The notes under the pieces: generated by a model
Told to the model about the DNA's origin: nothing
Databases searched by the model: none
Seen by the model: the letters and a program-made list of their open reading frames with translations, nothing else
Position numbers and translations under genes: made by a program
Part shown: piece after piece, positions 45,949 through 53,846 of the stretch
Layout: every line of letters begins with the position of its first letter
Position numbering within the stretch: position 1 is the first letter of the stretch
Source of the DNA: Sandaracinaceae bacterium
GTDB lineage: Bacteria; Myxococcota_A; Polyangia; Polyangiales; Houyiibacteriaceae
Assembly (NCBI GenBank): GCA_016706685.1
Contig: JADJJE010000001.1
Location: 434,001 to 498,000 of the forward strand
Direction of reading: 5' to 3'
DNA: 64,000 nucleotides

Positions 45949-46275
45949 ATGCCACTGCACTGCGAGGGGACCCTGCGGGTCGCGCTCGACGATGGGTCGC
46001 AGCACGACGTCGCGCTCGCCCAGCTGACGTTCGCGTTCATCGACACGTTCGAGCCGAGCTTGGTGCTCGTCCACAACTACGAGGCCGCGCTCCCCGGCGA
46101 GGCGCCGGGAGCTCGGGTGCGCGTCGAGGTGGTGGAGGCCTCGACGGGCATGCTGTTCGCCACGCTCGCACTGCGCGGCGCCGCCTGCGTGGGTGGTGTC
46201 CGCGGGCTCAAGGCCGTGTGTGACGGCAGCGAAGTAGAGCTACGCCTGCCGCGCTCCGCCGCGTCCGCTACTTGA
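45949..46275 (+). CDS. Small hypothetical protein
   Basis: The product is 108 residues, divergent from the Hsp70 gene (123 bp between) and ending 8 nt into the convergent SDR gene. It is mostly beta-prone (GTLRVALDDGSQHDVALAQLTFAFI), with alternating Val, Leu and Asp, and looks like a compact soluble domain; PilZ-like or wing-type folds are possible but not shown. No signal or membrane segment. Reading the other strand gives a low-quality Arg-rich shadow, so this strand is preferred. Confidence 0.55.
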   Translation: MPLHCEGTLRVALDDGSQHDVALAQLTFAFIDTFEPSLVLVHNYEAALPGEAPGARVRVEVVEASTGMLFATLALRGAACVGGVRGLKAVCDGSEVELRLPRSAASAT

Positions 46276-47095
46276 ACACGGTCTCGAGGCCGCCGCGCTT
46301 CAACGCCGTGCGCAACGCGGCATAGAAGTTCTGGCCCAGCGCGCGCTTGGCGCGCCAGAGCACCTTCCCATCGGTCTGCGGGATGATGTACAGCGTGCCT
46401 TCCAAGAGCTCGTCGATGGCCACCTTGGCGACCTCTTCGGCGCTCCACTTGGCCTCGGTGATCAGCTTGTTGGTCGTCTCGCCGGTGCCGCCGCCGAAGG
46501 AGCGCGCGTCCTTGTGGATGTTGGTGCGCAGGAACGTGGGGCACAGCGCCGACACGCCCACCCCCGAGGGTCCGAGCTCTGCGAACAGCGTCTCCGAGAG
46601 CGACACGACGCCCGCCTTCGTGACGTTGTAGGGGCCCATCATGGGCGCCGCGAGCAGGCCCGCCGAGCTGGCCACGTTGAGGATGTAGCCGTTGCCGCGC
46701 GCCGCCATCTGCGGCCCGAAGTAGTGGCACCCCCAGATGACGCCCATGAGGTTGACGTCCACCTGGAACTGCCACTCCTCGATGGGGATCTTCCCGAGCT
46801 CGCCCACCACCGCGAGGCCCGCGTTGTTCACGAGCACGTCGGTGCCGCCCCACAGGTCCGTGGCCTTCTTGGCCATGGCCTCCACCTGGTCGGGCTTTCT
46901 CACGTCCACCTGCATGGCGTGGGCTTCGCTGCCGCGCCGGCGCAGGGTGTCCGCGGTCTCCTCCGCGGTGGCGAGGTTCACGTCGGTGACCAGCACGCGC
47001 GCGCCGCGCCCGGCCAGGTCTTCACAGATGGCCCGGCCGAGGCCGCTGCCGCCTCCGGTCACGACCGCACGAGCATCCCGAGGGAGTTTCTTCAT
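46268..47095 (-). CDS. Classical short-chain dehydrogenase/reductase
   Basis: The product is 275 residues, a Rossmann-fold NAD(P)-dependent oxidoreductase. It has TGGGSGLGRAI (cofactor loop), an Asp after beta-2 (VTDVN; suggests NAD), NNAG, the catalytic SSAGLLAAPMMGPYNVTK with Ser, Tyr and Lys, and a C-terminal extension (~225-275). The substrate is unknown. Ends converge with the small plus-strand gene; its start is 38 nt from the Sel1 gene, a divergent pair. Confidence 0.93.
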   Translation of the reverse strand: MKKLPRDARAVVTGGGSGLGRAICEDLAGRGARVLVTDVNLATAEETADTLRRRGSEAHAMQVDVRKPDQVEAMAKKATDLWGGTDVLVNNAGLAVVGELGKIPIEEWQFQVDVNLMGVIWGCHYFGPQMAARGNGYILNVASSAGLLAAPMMGPYNVTKAGVVSLSETLFAELGPSGVGVSALCPTFLRTNIHKDARSFGGGTGETTNKLITEAKWSAEEVAKVAIDELLEGTLYIIPQTDGKVLWRAKRALGQNFYAALRTALKRGGLETVFK

Positions 47096-47133
47096 GCGCG
47101 GGACGCTACCACGCAGGTGTACCGTGCGTCTCT

Positions 47134-48177
47134 ATGACCCAGCCCGATCCCGACGCCCTCTTCGCGTCCGCGATGGCCATGCAGCCGTACTTCCGCGAGC
47201 AGGGGCCCGACATCGAAGCGCGCACCGAGGGGGCCTATCGGCTCTTCACGCAGGCCGCCGAGGCGGGCCACACACTGGCCATGGCGCGGCTGGTCGCGCG
47301 CCGCGACGTGGGGCTTCACTGGGCGATCCAGCTGGCAAAGCGGGGCGACGGTTCGCGTCTGGTGACCGAGCTGACCAACAACGACTGGAGCCCGGAGGCC
47401 CGCGGCGAGGTCCTCACGCTGGCAAGAGCGGGCGAGCCTTGGGCACAAGCCGTCGTGGGGCACATCTACGGGATGGGCATGAGCCGGGGAGACGTGCTGG
47501 TGGCCACCACCGAGAACGGCTTCGGCTGGCTCCCCGCGGCCAAGCAGCCGGATGTGGAGGCACGCCGCTGGCTGGAGCTGGCCGCGAGCGCGGGCTGGGC
47601 CGACGCGCTGCTGACGCTCTCGCGCCTCGAGACGAAGGACGACCCTGTGGGTGCCCTGGCGTTGGCTCAGCGCGCCGCCGAAGGAGTGCTCACGCGCGAG
47701 CAGCGTGAGTACCTGCCCACGCGCATCTGCGAGCTGCTCGAGCGCGCGAAGGCTCCGCTCGCGGTGCAGCTGCCCGCGCGGCAGGTGTGCATCGATCAGG
47801 GCCACGCCGAGTCCATGGCGTGGCTGGCGGACCGCTATCGGCTGGGCGAGGGCGTGACCCAAGACACCGTGCGCGCGATCGAGCTCTACCAGGCCTCCGC
47901 CGACAAAGGCTGCGTTCACGGCTGTCGCGAGCTCGCCAGGGCCTACGAAGAGGGCCTCGGCGTGGCGGTGGACGACGCGCGCGCGCGCGAGCTGTACGAG
48001 CGCGCCGCGGAGCTGGGCGCGGACGCGTTCTCGCGCGACCGCCTGGCCGAGAAGTATGGACTCACCTGGTACGCGCGCAGCGCGCGGGAGAAGGCGAAGG
48101 ACAAGAAGGTGAAGGCCCCTGCCAAGGCGCGCCGCAAGCCCGCGAAGGCCGCGAAGCCTGCGAAACCCGAGCGCTAG
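47134..48177 (+). CDS. Sel1-like repeat protein with Lys/Ala/Pro-rich tail
   Basis: The product is 347 residues of Sel1-type (SLR) helix pairs: AYRLFTQAAEAGHTLAMARL, ARRWLELAASAGWADALLTL, YQASADKGCVHGCRELARAYEEGLGV and ARELYERAAELGADAF. These form an alpha-solenoid for protein contact. The last ~25 residues (KAPAKARRKPAKAAKPAKPER) resemble a histone-H1-like tail, as in some myxobacterial proteins that bind DNA or carboxylate-rich partners. No signal peptide. It ends 14 nt before the end of the convergent large lipoprotein gene. Confidence 0.85.
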   Translation: MTQPDPDALFASAMAMQPYFREQGPDIEARTEGAYRLFTQAAEAGHTLAMARLVARRDVGLHWAIQLAKRGDGSRLVTELTNNDWSPEARGEVLTLARAGEPWAQAVVGHIYGMGMSRGDVLVATTENGFGWLPAAKQPDVEARRWLELAASAGWADALLTLSRLETKDDPVGALALAQRAAEGVLTREQREYLPTRICELLERAKAPLAVQLPARQVCIDQGHAESMAWLADRYRLGEGVTQDTVRAIELYQASADKGCVHGCRELARAYEEGLGVAVDDARARELYERAAELGADAFSRDRLAEKYGLTWYARSAREKAKDKKVKAPAKARRKPAKAAKPAKPER

Positions 48178-48190
48178 CCTGGGCGCGCCG

Positions 48191-51100
48191 TCAGTGGTTC
48201 CACCACGGGTTGGGGCTCGAGCGGAACGCGGCCACGATGCGCTGACCGGGGAGGGTCACCATGAAGTCGGCGAAGCGGTCGCCGCCCACGTCGAGGGGCG
48301 TGAGGGCCGTGGCGCGGCCCGTGCTGCCGGTGAGGATGACGCGCAGCACGAAGCGCGGATCGCTCGAGCCAATGTGTTGGAGCACCGAGATGGAGGCCCC
48401 CGTGTCGAGCCCGGCCACCACCAGATCCGGGTCGCCATCGGCGTCGGCATCGATGGCACGCACCAGCGCGCCCGAGGGCGACGCCACGTCTGCGGGGACC
48501 AGAATCGGCGCCGCGCCGAAGCTGCCGTCGCCGGCCTGGTCGATGCGCACGGACTCGAGGTCCGCGCGATAGGAGACGATGTCCCCCGTGCCGTCCCGGT
48601 CGACGTCCGTGATCTCCACCGAAGAAGCGTTTGCGCCGCCCGCCCCGTCGTAAACGGTGGTGACCGTCCACGTGCCCTCGGGCTGGCCCGGGTTCGTCAG
48701 GAGCACCACGCCATCGGTGCCGCACGCGAGCGCCGCGTCCTGGTCTCCGTCGCCGTCCACGTCGCCCAGTGCGATGCCGGTGCAGGCGGAGCTGGTGGCA
48801 TCGAGGATGGTGCGCGTGAAGGTGTTCCCCGTGCCCTCCCGCGTGTAGAGCGCGGCGCGCCCGTCGGTGCCGTCGTTGGCCGTCACCAGCACCTCGTCGA
48901 GGCCGTCCCCGTCGAAGTCCTCCATCACCACGGCGCGGGCGTTGTCGAAGGGGGTCAGCGCCTGGCGCGCGGCGTAGGTCAGGTCACCCACACCGCGCAC
49001 GTAGCCCACCAGCCCGTTGGTCTCGGACACCAGCACGAAGTCGGCGCGCGCATCGCCGGTCACGTCGCCGGCGGCGAGGCCGCTGACCACCTCACCCGCG
49101 TCGGCGTTGGTCACCACGATCTCCTCGATGCGGGCGAAGTCGCGGGAGCGAGCGCGCCACAACACCACCTCACCGCCCGGCAGGTCCGAGGCGCCGATGA
49201 TGTCCATCGCGCCATCCGCGTCCACGTCGAAGGCCACGGCCGCGCCGGCGTCGAACGCCCGGTCGACCACGCGCCCGCCGAATTGGAGCGTGGAGACGAA
49301 GTCCGAGGTGTAGCGCATCAGGCTCGAGGACCCCGAGGCATAGGCCGCGATGTCCACGTCGAAGTCGCCGTCCCAGTCGCCCGCAGCCACCCAGGTGACG
49401 GCGTCGAGGTCGGCCACGAAGACGTGCTGAGCGAAGAGCCCGCTGCCGATCTCGTCGATGTAGCCCACCGAGTCACGATCCGTCGTGGAGTAGACGATCT
49501 CGTCGCTGCCGTTGCGACCCAGGTCGCGCACCGCGATGTCGTCTGCGACCAGCTCGCCGAGAGCGAGGCTCTCGCCGTTGGGCTGAACGCCCACGGACAC
49601 GCCCTCGAAGGCGCTTCCCCGGCGCGCCAGGACACCGAGCCCGCTCGAACCCGCGACCACGAGGTCGAGGTCCCCGTCGCCGCTGCCCTCCACGTCTCCC
49701 AGCACCACCGAGGTGGGGTTGCCAATGCCCGGGAGCAGCGTGCCCACGTCGATGCTGAGCTCGGCCGCGAACGCGCCGCCGCCCGAGCCGGGGTAGACGG
49801 TGATCATCGCGGAGGAGGAGGCGTAGCCCACCACGTCCACCACCCCATCGTTGGTCACGTCGCCGAGGACGAGGCCCGTGAAGCTCGGCGACGTGGCGTC
49901 GATGGACACGGCCGCGCCCGCCGAGCCCGTGGCGTCGAGCGGGTGGTACACGAGCGCGCTGCCTTCGAGCGCCACGGCCACCGGGGCCGCCACTCCGTCG
50001 AGGCGCCCCAACGCGAGCGCGCCGCCCGTCACCGTGATCCCCATCGCGGTCTTCAGCGTGAGGTTCAAGCTGGACGTCGTCAGCTCATAGGACTGCACGG
50101 CCCCCGTTGAACTGAGCGTCATGAGCTCCAGGGGCGCGTCACCGTCCACGTCGGCGGCGAACACCCTGACCGTGGCGCCCACCGCGTCGCACACATTGGT
50201 CTGAGAGAAGAGCGCGCTCGACGAGTTGCTGAACGAGTGGTTCACCACGATGCGCTGCTCCGTGGGGCAACCCACGTCGTCGCGCACGTAGGCCACCTCT
50301 TCGAAGCCGTTGGCGTCGAAGTCGGCCGCCACCATGCGGGTGACGCCCATGATGGACGACACCACCGTGGTCTCGGGCGAGGGCAGGCAGAACGTGCTGA
50401 AGCGGTCGAACGCGGCGTTGCTGCACTCGATGTTGACCACGGGGTCGATGCAGTCGGCGTTGCCACCGTAGTGGCCGTCCTCGTCGGGATCTTCGATGAG
50501 CCGGTCCACTTCGCCTGGCGTGCGGTCCGTGCAGTTGTTCACGATGCCGTCGCACGACTCCTCGGCCCCGGGGTAGGTCTTGGCATCGAGATCGTCGCAG
50601 TCGGTGTTGGGCAAGCCGCCTGGCAGCTCCGGGTCGCACGAGAGGCTCGAGGGTGCCGCGAAGCCATCCCCATCCACGTCTTCGCCCGCGTCGCGGCCCA
50701 CCCCGATGGGGCTGTCGCAGTCATTGTGGCGGCCGTCGCAGACGTCCGGGGCCGCAGGAAACACGTTCGGGTCGATGTCGTCGCAGTCCGTGTGCGGGAT
50801 GGACAGCAGCTCGCCGTTCGGGCTCATGACGTCGACGCACACGGAAGGGTCGAGCGCGATGGCCGCGAAGCGGTCGCCGTCGAAGTCTTCGACCAAGCGG
50901 CGGAGCGGCGGGGTGGCGTCCGTGCACGCAGACACGACGCCGTCGCAGGCCTCCACGGTGGCGCCCGGGAAGGCCGTCGCGCGCGTGTCGTCGCAGTCCT
51001 CGGGGAGCCCGTCACCGCAGCCGCGCGCCACGAAGCCATCGCTGTCGAGGTCGGCGTTGGGGTACGCGTTGGGGTTGGCGTCGTCGCAGTCCACGTCGAA

Positions 51101-51397
51101 CGGCGGGAACTCGCTGCGCACGCTGGCGCAGGCGATGTCGCGGAAATTGTCGCGGTCGGAGTCGCGCGCGCGCAGCTGCACGGTGCACTGTTCGCGGCCC
51201 GTGTCGCAGGAGCGCAGGGCCACCAGGCAGGGGTCGTTGCGCAGCGTCTCGTCCACCTCGAAGCGCACGGTGGCGCAGTCGGCATCCACGCGGCACGAGC
51301 GGACCTCCACCTCCACCTCGGGCGCGTCCCAGAGGTCCACCACCGTGCAGCCCTGCGCCAGCAGGACCGAGCCCAGCACCAAGAGGGAGCGGTTCAT
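48191..51397 (-). CDS. Giant lipoprotein with MopE-like metal-binding and FG-GAP repeats
   Basis: The product is 1068 residues. Lipobox AQGC (Cys 17) directs it to a membrane surface. Residues ~90-330 hold at least five MopE-type units of the pattern DCDD..PNAYPNA..D..DGF..., ending CDG; their Asp and Cys suggest Ca2+ binding. The rest (~340-1060) is a series of VCBS/FG-GAP-like blades such as GDVDGDGDQDAALACG and DFDGDGLDEVLV, forming a beta-propeller array. The ATG at 51397 overlaps the stop of the PEGA/TPR gene by 4 nt, so it is a two-gene unit. Probably a surface adhesion or sugar-binding protein; the ligand is unknown. Confidence 0.88.
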   Translation of the reverse strand: MNRSLLVLGSVLLAQGCTVVDLWDAPEVEVEVRSCRVDADCATVRFEVDETLRNDPCLVALRSCDTGREQCTVQLRARDSDRDNFRDIACASVRSEFPPFDVDCDDANPNAYPNADLDSDGFVARGCGDGLPEDCDDTRATAFPGATVEACDGVVSACTDATPPLRRLVEDFDGDRFAAIALDPSVCVDVMSPNGELLSIPHTDCDDIDPNVFPAAPDVCDGRHNDCDSPIGVGRDAGEDVDGDGFAAPSSLSCDPELPGGLPNTDCDDLDAKTYPGAEESCDGIVNNCTDRTPGEVDRLIEDPDEDGHYGGNADCIDPVVNIECSNAAFDRFSTFCLPSPETTVVSSIMGVTRMVAADFDANGFEEVAYVRDDVGCPTEQRIVVNHSFSNSSSALFSQTNVCDAVGATVRVFAADVDGDAPLELMTLSSTGAVQSYELTTSSLNLTLKTAMGITVTGGALALGRLDGVAAPVAVALEGSALVYHPLDATGSAGAAVSIDATSPSFTGLVLGDVTNDGVVDVVGYASSSAMITVYPGSGGGAFAAELSIDVGTLLPGIGNPTSVVLGDVEGSGDGDLDLVVAGSSGLGVLARRGSAFEGVSVGVQPNGESLALGELVADDIAVRDLGRNGSDEIVYSTTDRDSVGYIDEIGSGLFAQHVFVADLDAVTWVAAGDWDGDFDVDIAAYASGSSSLMRYTSDFVSTLQFGGRVVDRAFDAGAAVAFDVDADGAMDIIGASDLPGGEVVLWRARSRDFARIEEIVVTNADAGEVVSGLAAGDVTGDARADFVLVSETNGLVGYVRGVGDLTYAARQALTPFDNARAVVMEDFDGDGLDEVLVTANDGTDGRAALYTREGTGNTFTRTILDATSSACTGIALGDVDGDGDQDAALACGTDGVVLLTNPGQPEGTWTVTTVYDGAGGANASSVEITDVDRDGTGDIVSYRADLESVRIDQAGDGSFGAAPILVPADVASPSGALVRAIDADADGDPDLVVAGLDTGASISVLQHIGSSDPRFVLRVILTGSTGRATALTPLDVGGDRFADFMVTLPGQRIVAAFRSSPNPWWNH

Positions 51398-52437
51398 CGC
51401 GTCCACCTCGCCGACACCATGGCGCCACCCTGCAGCGGGGTAACCGAGGCCGTCACCAGCGGTGCGTCGGGCTCGTCGTCATCTCCCCAATCCGTGAGCA
51501 ACCCGATCACCAGCGTGGTGACCGCCAGGCCGCCCACCACGCCGAGCGCCACGTTCGAGCGCTGGGCCACGTCGCGTGCCTCTTCTCGGTCGAAGTTGGT
51601 GCGCCCCGGGGTGTCGTTGTAGTCCCGCGCGCGCACCACGGCGGTGGTGGCCATGGCGCCCCACACCACCACACCCGCGCCGGTGAGGCCCACGGCCGTG
51701 TAGAAGGCCGGTCGCGGAAAGCGGAACCGCTCGCGCTCACCACCGGCGGTGGGCAGCGGCTGCAGCTCGAAGGTCACCGTGCGCTCGGTGCCGCCTGCGA
51801 TGGTCACGGCCGCCGTCTGCGAGTGGTAGCCATCGGCGCGCAGCTCGAGCACGTGCCGCCCCGTGGGCAAGCGCACGTCGCCCGGCGCCATGCCCAGCAC
51901 CTCGCCGTCCACCACGACGCTGGCCTGCACGTTGACCACCACGTGCACCACGGCGAGCAAGCCGCGCAGCGCCTCGATGTGCAGCTCTGCGTCTTGCCGG
52001 CGGAGGTCCCCCTCGGGCGCCACCTCGAGGAAGCGCTGGTAGGTCTCGATGGCGCGGTTGGCGTCGGACTGCCCCTCGTAGGCCTGCCCGAGCGCGTACA
52101 AGATGACGGGGTTGGGCCACAGCGAGTAGGCCTCGCTGAACTCGGCCACGGCCTCGGCGTAGCGTCCGCGTCGGTAGTACTCCGAGCCCTGCGCATACCG
52201 GCGACGGGCCTCGTCCATCGCTGCGTCCGGGGCCTCCACGGGTGTGCTCGCGGCGCTGGCTTCGGCGGCTTCGCTGGGTGCCTGGTCCTCGGACGCCGCG
52301 TCGCCCGCGTCGGCCGGTGCAGGCGCTGGGGCGGGCTGGTCGGGCTGTGCCTGCACAGGCGCAGCAGGGGAGATGAGGAGGCCTAGCGAGAGCACCGCGA
52401 AGGTGCGAAGGGATCCTTGCAGCATCGAGGACACCAT
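51394..52437 (-). CDS. Exported TPR/PEGA-domain protein
   Basis: The product is about 347 residues. A signal peptide ends near VQAQ, followed by an acidic, Pro/Ala-rich stretch. Then come a TPR block (RRRYAQGSEYYRRGRYAEAVAEFSEAY; AYEGQSDANRAIETYQRFLE), a PEGA domain (~180-245: VNVQASVVVDGEVLG, RHVLELRADGYHSQT), and two hydrophobic helices near the C-terminus. This domain set is common on myxobacterial surfaces. The start is not settled between ATG 52437 and 52425. It overlaps the large lipoprotein gene by 4 nt, suggesting a shared assembly. Confidence 0.85.
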   Translation of the reverse strand: MVSSMLQGSLRTFAVLSLGLLISPAAPVQAQPDQPAPAPAPADAGDAASEDQAPSEAAEASAASTPVEAPDAAMDEARRRYAQGSEYYRRGRYAEAVAEFSEAYSLWPNPVILYALGQAYEGQSDANRAIETYQRFLEVAPEGDLRRQDAELHIEALRGLLAVVHVVVNVQASVVVDGEVLGMAPGDVRLPTGRHVLELRADGYHSQTAAVTIAGGTERTVTFELQPLPTAGGERERFRFPRPAFYTAVGLTGAGVVVWGAMATTAVVRARDYNDTPGRTNFDREEARDVAQRSNVALGVVGGLAVTTLVIGLLTDWGDDDEPDAPLVTASVTPLQGGAMVSARWTR

Positions 52438-52548
52438 ACCGGCAATGCCGTGGCACCACAAGATTACAAAGCAGGTGGAAGACCCTCCCAATTCGCGGGT
52501 TCGGCGCAGGCACGGGCCGCGACTCGCACGCCCAGCACCTCGGCCGTT

Positions 52549-53484
52549 TCAGGTGTGTTGAGCCCAAGCCACGGAGGTGGCCCAGAGCCGCGCCCCCACC
52601 GCTGCGTCGTGCGCTTCTCCGCTCACGCGACCCGGCGCACAGGCGGTGAAGTACTGGCCACCCGGCACCCCGGGAGCCGTGGCGCAGTGCAGGCTGGTGG
52701 CCGCGCCTTCGCTGGGCGTGAGCAGGAAGAACCGCTCCACCGGAGCGAGCCAGCCGCGCACGCGGGTGAGCGCGGCATGGCCAGCCAAGCCGGTGTCCGC
52801 CACGTTCGTGAACACCGAGCCCGGATGAAGCACGTAGCCGTGCAGCCCTTCCCCCGCGAAGCGCCGCTCGAGCTCGAACGCCATGTGCACCATGGCCAGC
52901 TTGGACGCGCCGTAGGCCACCCACGAGTCATAGGGCGTGTGCGGCGTGAAGAGGTCTGCGTTGGTGGCCTTCCTGTGCAGCTGCGACGCCACGTTGACCA
53001 CGCGCGCGTCGCCCTTCTCGGCGGCCGTCGCGCGCAGCGCGGGCAACAGCCCGAGCGTGAGCTGGAACGGGCCCAGGTAGTTGGTGCGCCACTGCAGCTC
53101 GAAGCCATCGGGCGAGAGGTGCGGCTCCTTCCAGTCGGACATGAGGTCCAGGTGGATGCCCGCGTTGTTGATCAGCACGTCGAGGCGCGCACCGTGCTCG
53201 CGCTCGTACCAGGCCACGAAGTCACGCACGCTGGCGGTGCTGCCGAGGTCGAGGTCGCGGCCCTCCACGCGTCCGCCGGAGGCGCTGGCCAGCTGCTGCG
53301 CGATGGCCTCTGCCCCACTGCGCCGCGTGACCACCACCTCGGCTCCCCAGGTCGCGAGCGCACGGGCGGTCTCGTAGCCGAGAGAGCCTTCGCTCGTCCC
53401 GGTGACGATGACGCGCCGCCCATGCAGGTCCATCGGCGTGGCCGATGGGGGATGCAAGAACCGTTGACGCAGCCCGGCCAACAT
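52549..53484 (-). CDS. Short-chain dehydrogenase/reductase, retinol-dehydrogenase-like
   Basis: The product is 311 residues. It is Rossmann-fold, with VTGTSEGSLGYETARAL (cofactor loop variant), VVTRR (Arg pair; suggests NADPH), NNAGIH, the catalytic region VASQLHR and YGASKLAMV, and the C-terminal LHPGSVFTNV. The active-site Ser lies in the VASQ motif. It belongs to the mid-size SDR group that includes retinol dehydrogenase and WW-oxidoreductase relatives. Substrate unknown. ATG 53484 (GTG at 53487 possible) is preceded by GAGG. The 111-bp gap before the PEGA gene holds no gene. Confidence 0.9.
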   Translation of the reverse strand: MLAGLRQRFLHPPSATPMDLHGRRVIVTGTSEGSLGYETARALATWGAEVVVTRRSGAEAIAQQLASASGGRVEGRDLDLGSTASVRDFVAWYEREHGARLDVLINNAGIHLDLMSDWKEPHLSPDGFELQWRTNYLGPFQLTLGLLPALRATAAEKGDARVVNVASQLHRKATNADLFTPHTPYDSWVAYGASKLAMVHMAFELERRFAGEGLHGYVLHPGSVFTNVADTGLAGHAALTRVRGWLAPVERFFLLTPSEGAATSLHCATAPGVPGGQYFTACAPGRVSGEAHDAAVGARLWATSVAWAQHT

Positions 53485-53653
53485 CACGTAGCGACCTCTG
53501 CGAGGAGCGTGCCTCTCATCCCGCGCAGCATCCCGCTGCAGGCGCCAAGCGTCGAGGCGGCGAATGACGCGGGCGTTTCATTCCGAAAGCGGTGGGGTCG
53601 CACGCTCGGGTGGAGACACCTTCGGTAGAACGCAGCCGGGTTCTCGACCCCGC

Positions 53654-53727
53654 AGTCCGCGCCCGCCAGGGGGCGGACTTCCGCGAGAATCGAGGCCTGG
53701 GATGCTGCCCCGGGTTTCAACCCGGGG
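53654..53727 (-). repeat. Two-hairpin element, copy 2 (inverted relative to copy 1)
   Basis: Read on the minus strand, CCCCGGGT-TGAA-ACCCGGGG (53727-53708), flanked by GGCA and CAGCATCCCA, is followed 48 nt on by AGTCCGC...GCGGACT (53679-53654). The layout, loop, flanks and spacing equal copy 1 at 38960, while the stems differ and stay paired. It sits in the 362-bp gap between the SDR start and the gyrA stop; the rest of that gap shows no real gene (an ORF 53484-53762 crosses the hairpins and looks spurious). Confidence 0.7.
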
Positions 53728-53846
53728 TGCCCCAAGAGCCTTGAAACAAGGGCGAACGACACCTCCCAAGCTCACCACTCACCGAAAACGGAGGGGACCC
53801 GTGGATCCCCCGCCGAGTGCGGCTGGCCGAGGTCAGACCTCAGCGA

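Noticed and set aside
48194..50110. Long plus-strand ORF antisense to the giant lipoprotein
   Set aside because: No family features; the minus frame has lipobox, Ca-type repeats and proper coupling.
53484..53762. 92-codon minus-strand ORF overlapping the SDR start (TGATG)
   Set aside because: It reads straight through the two hairpins of the repeat element and has no protein-like features.
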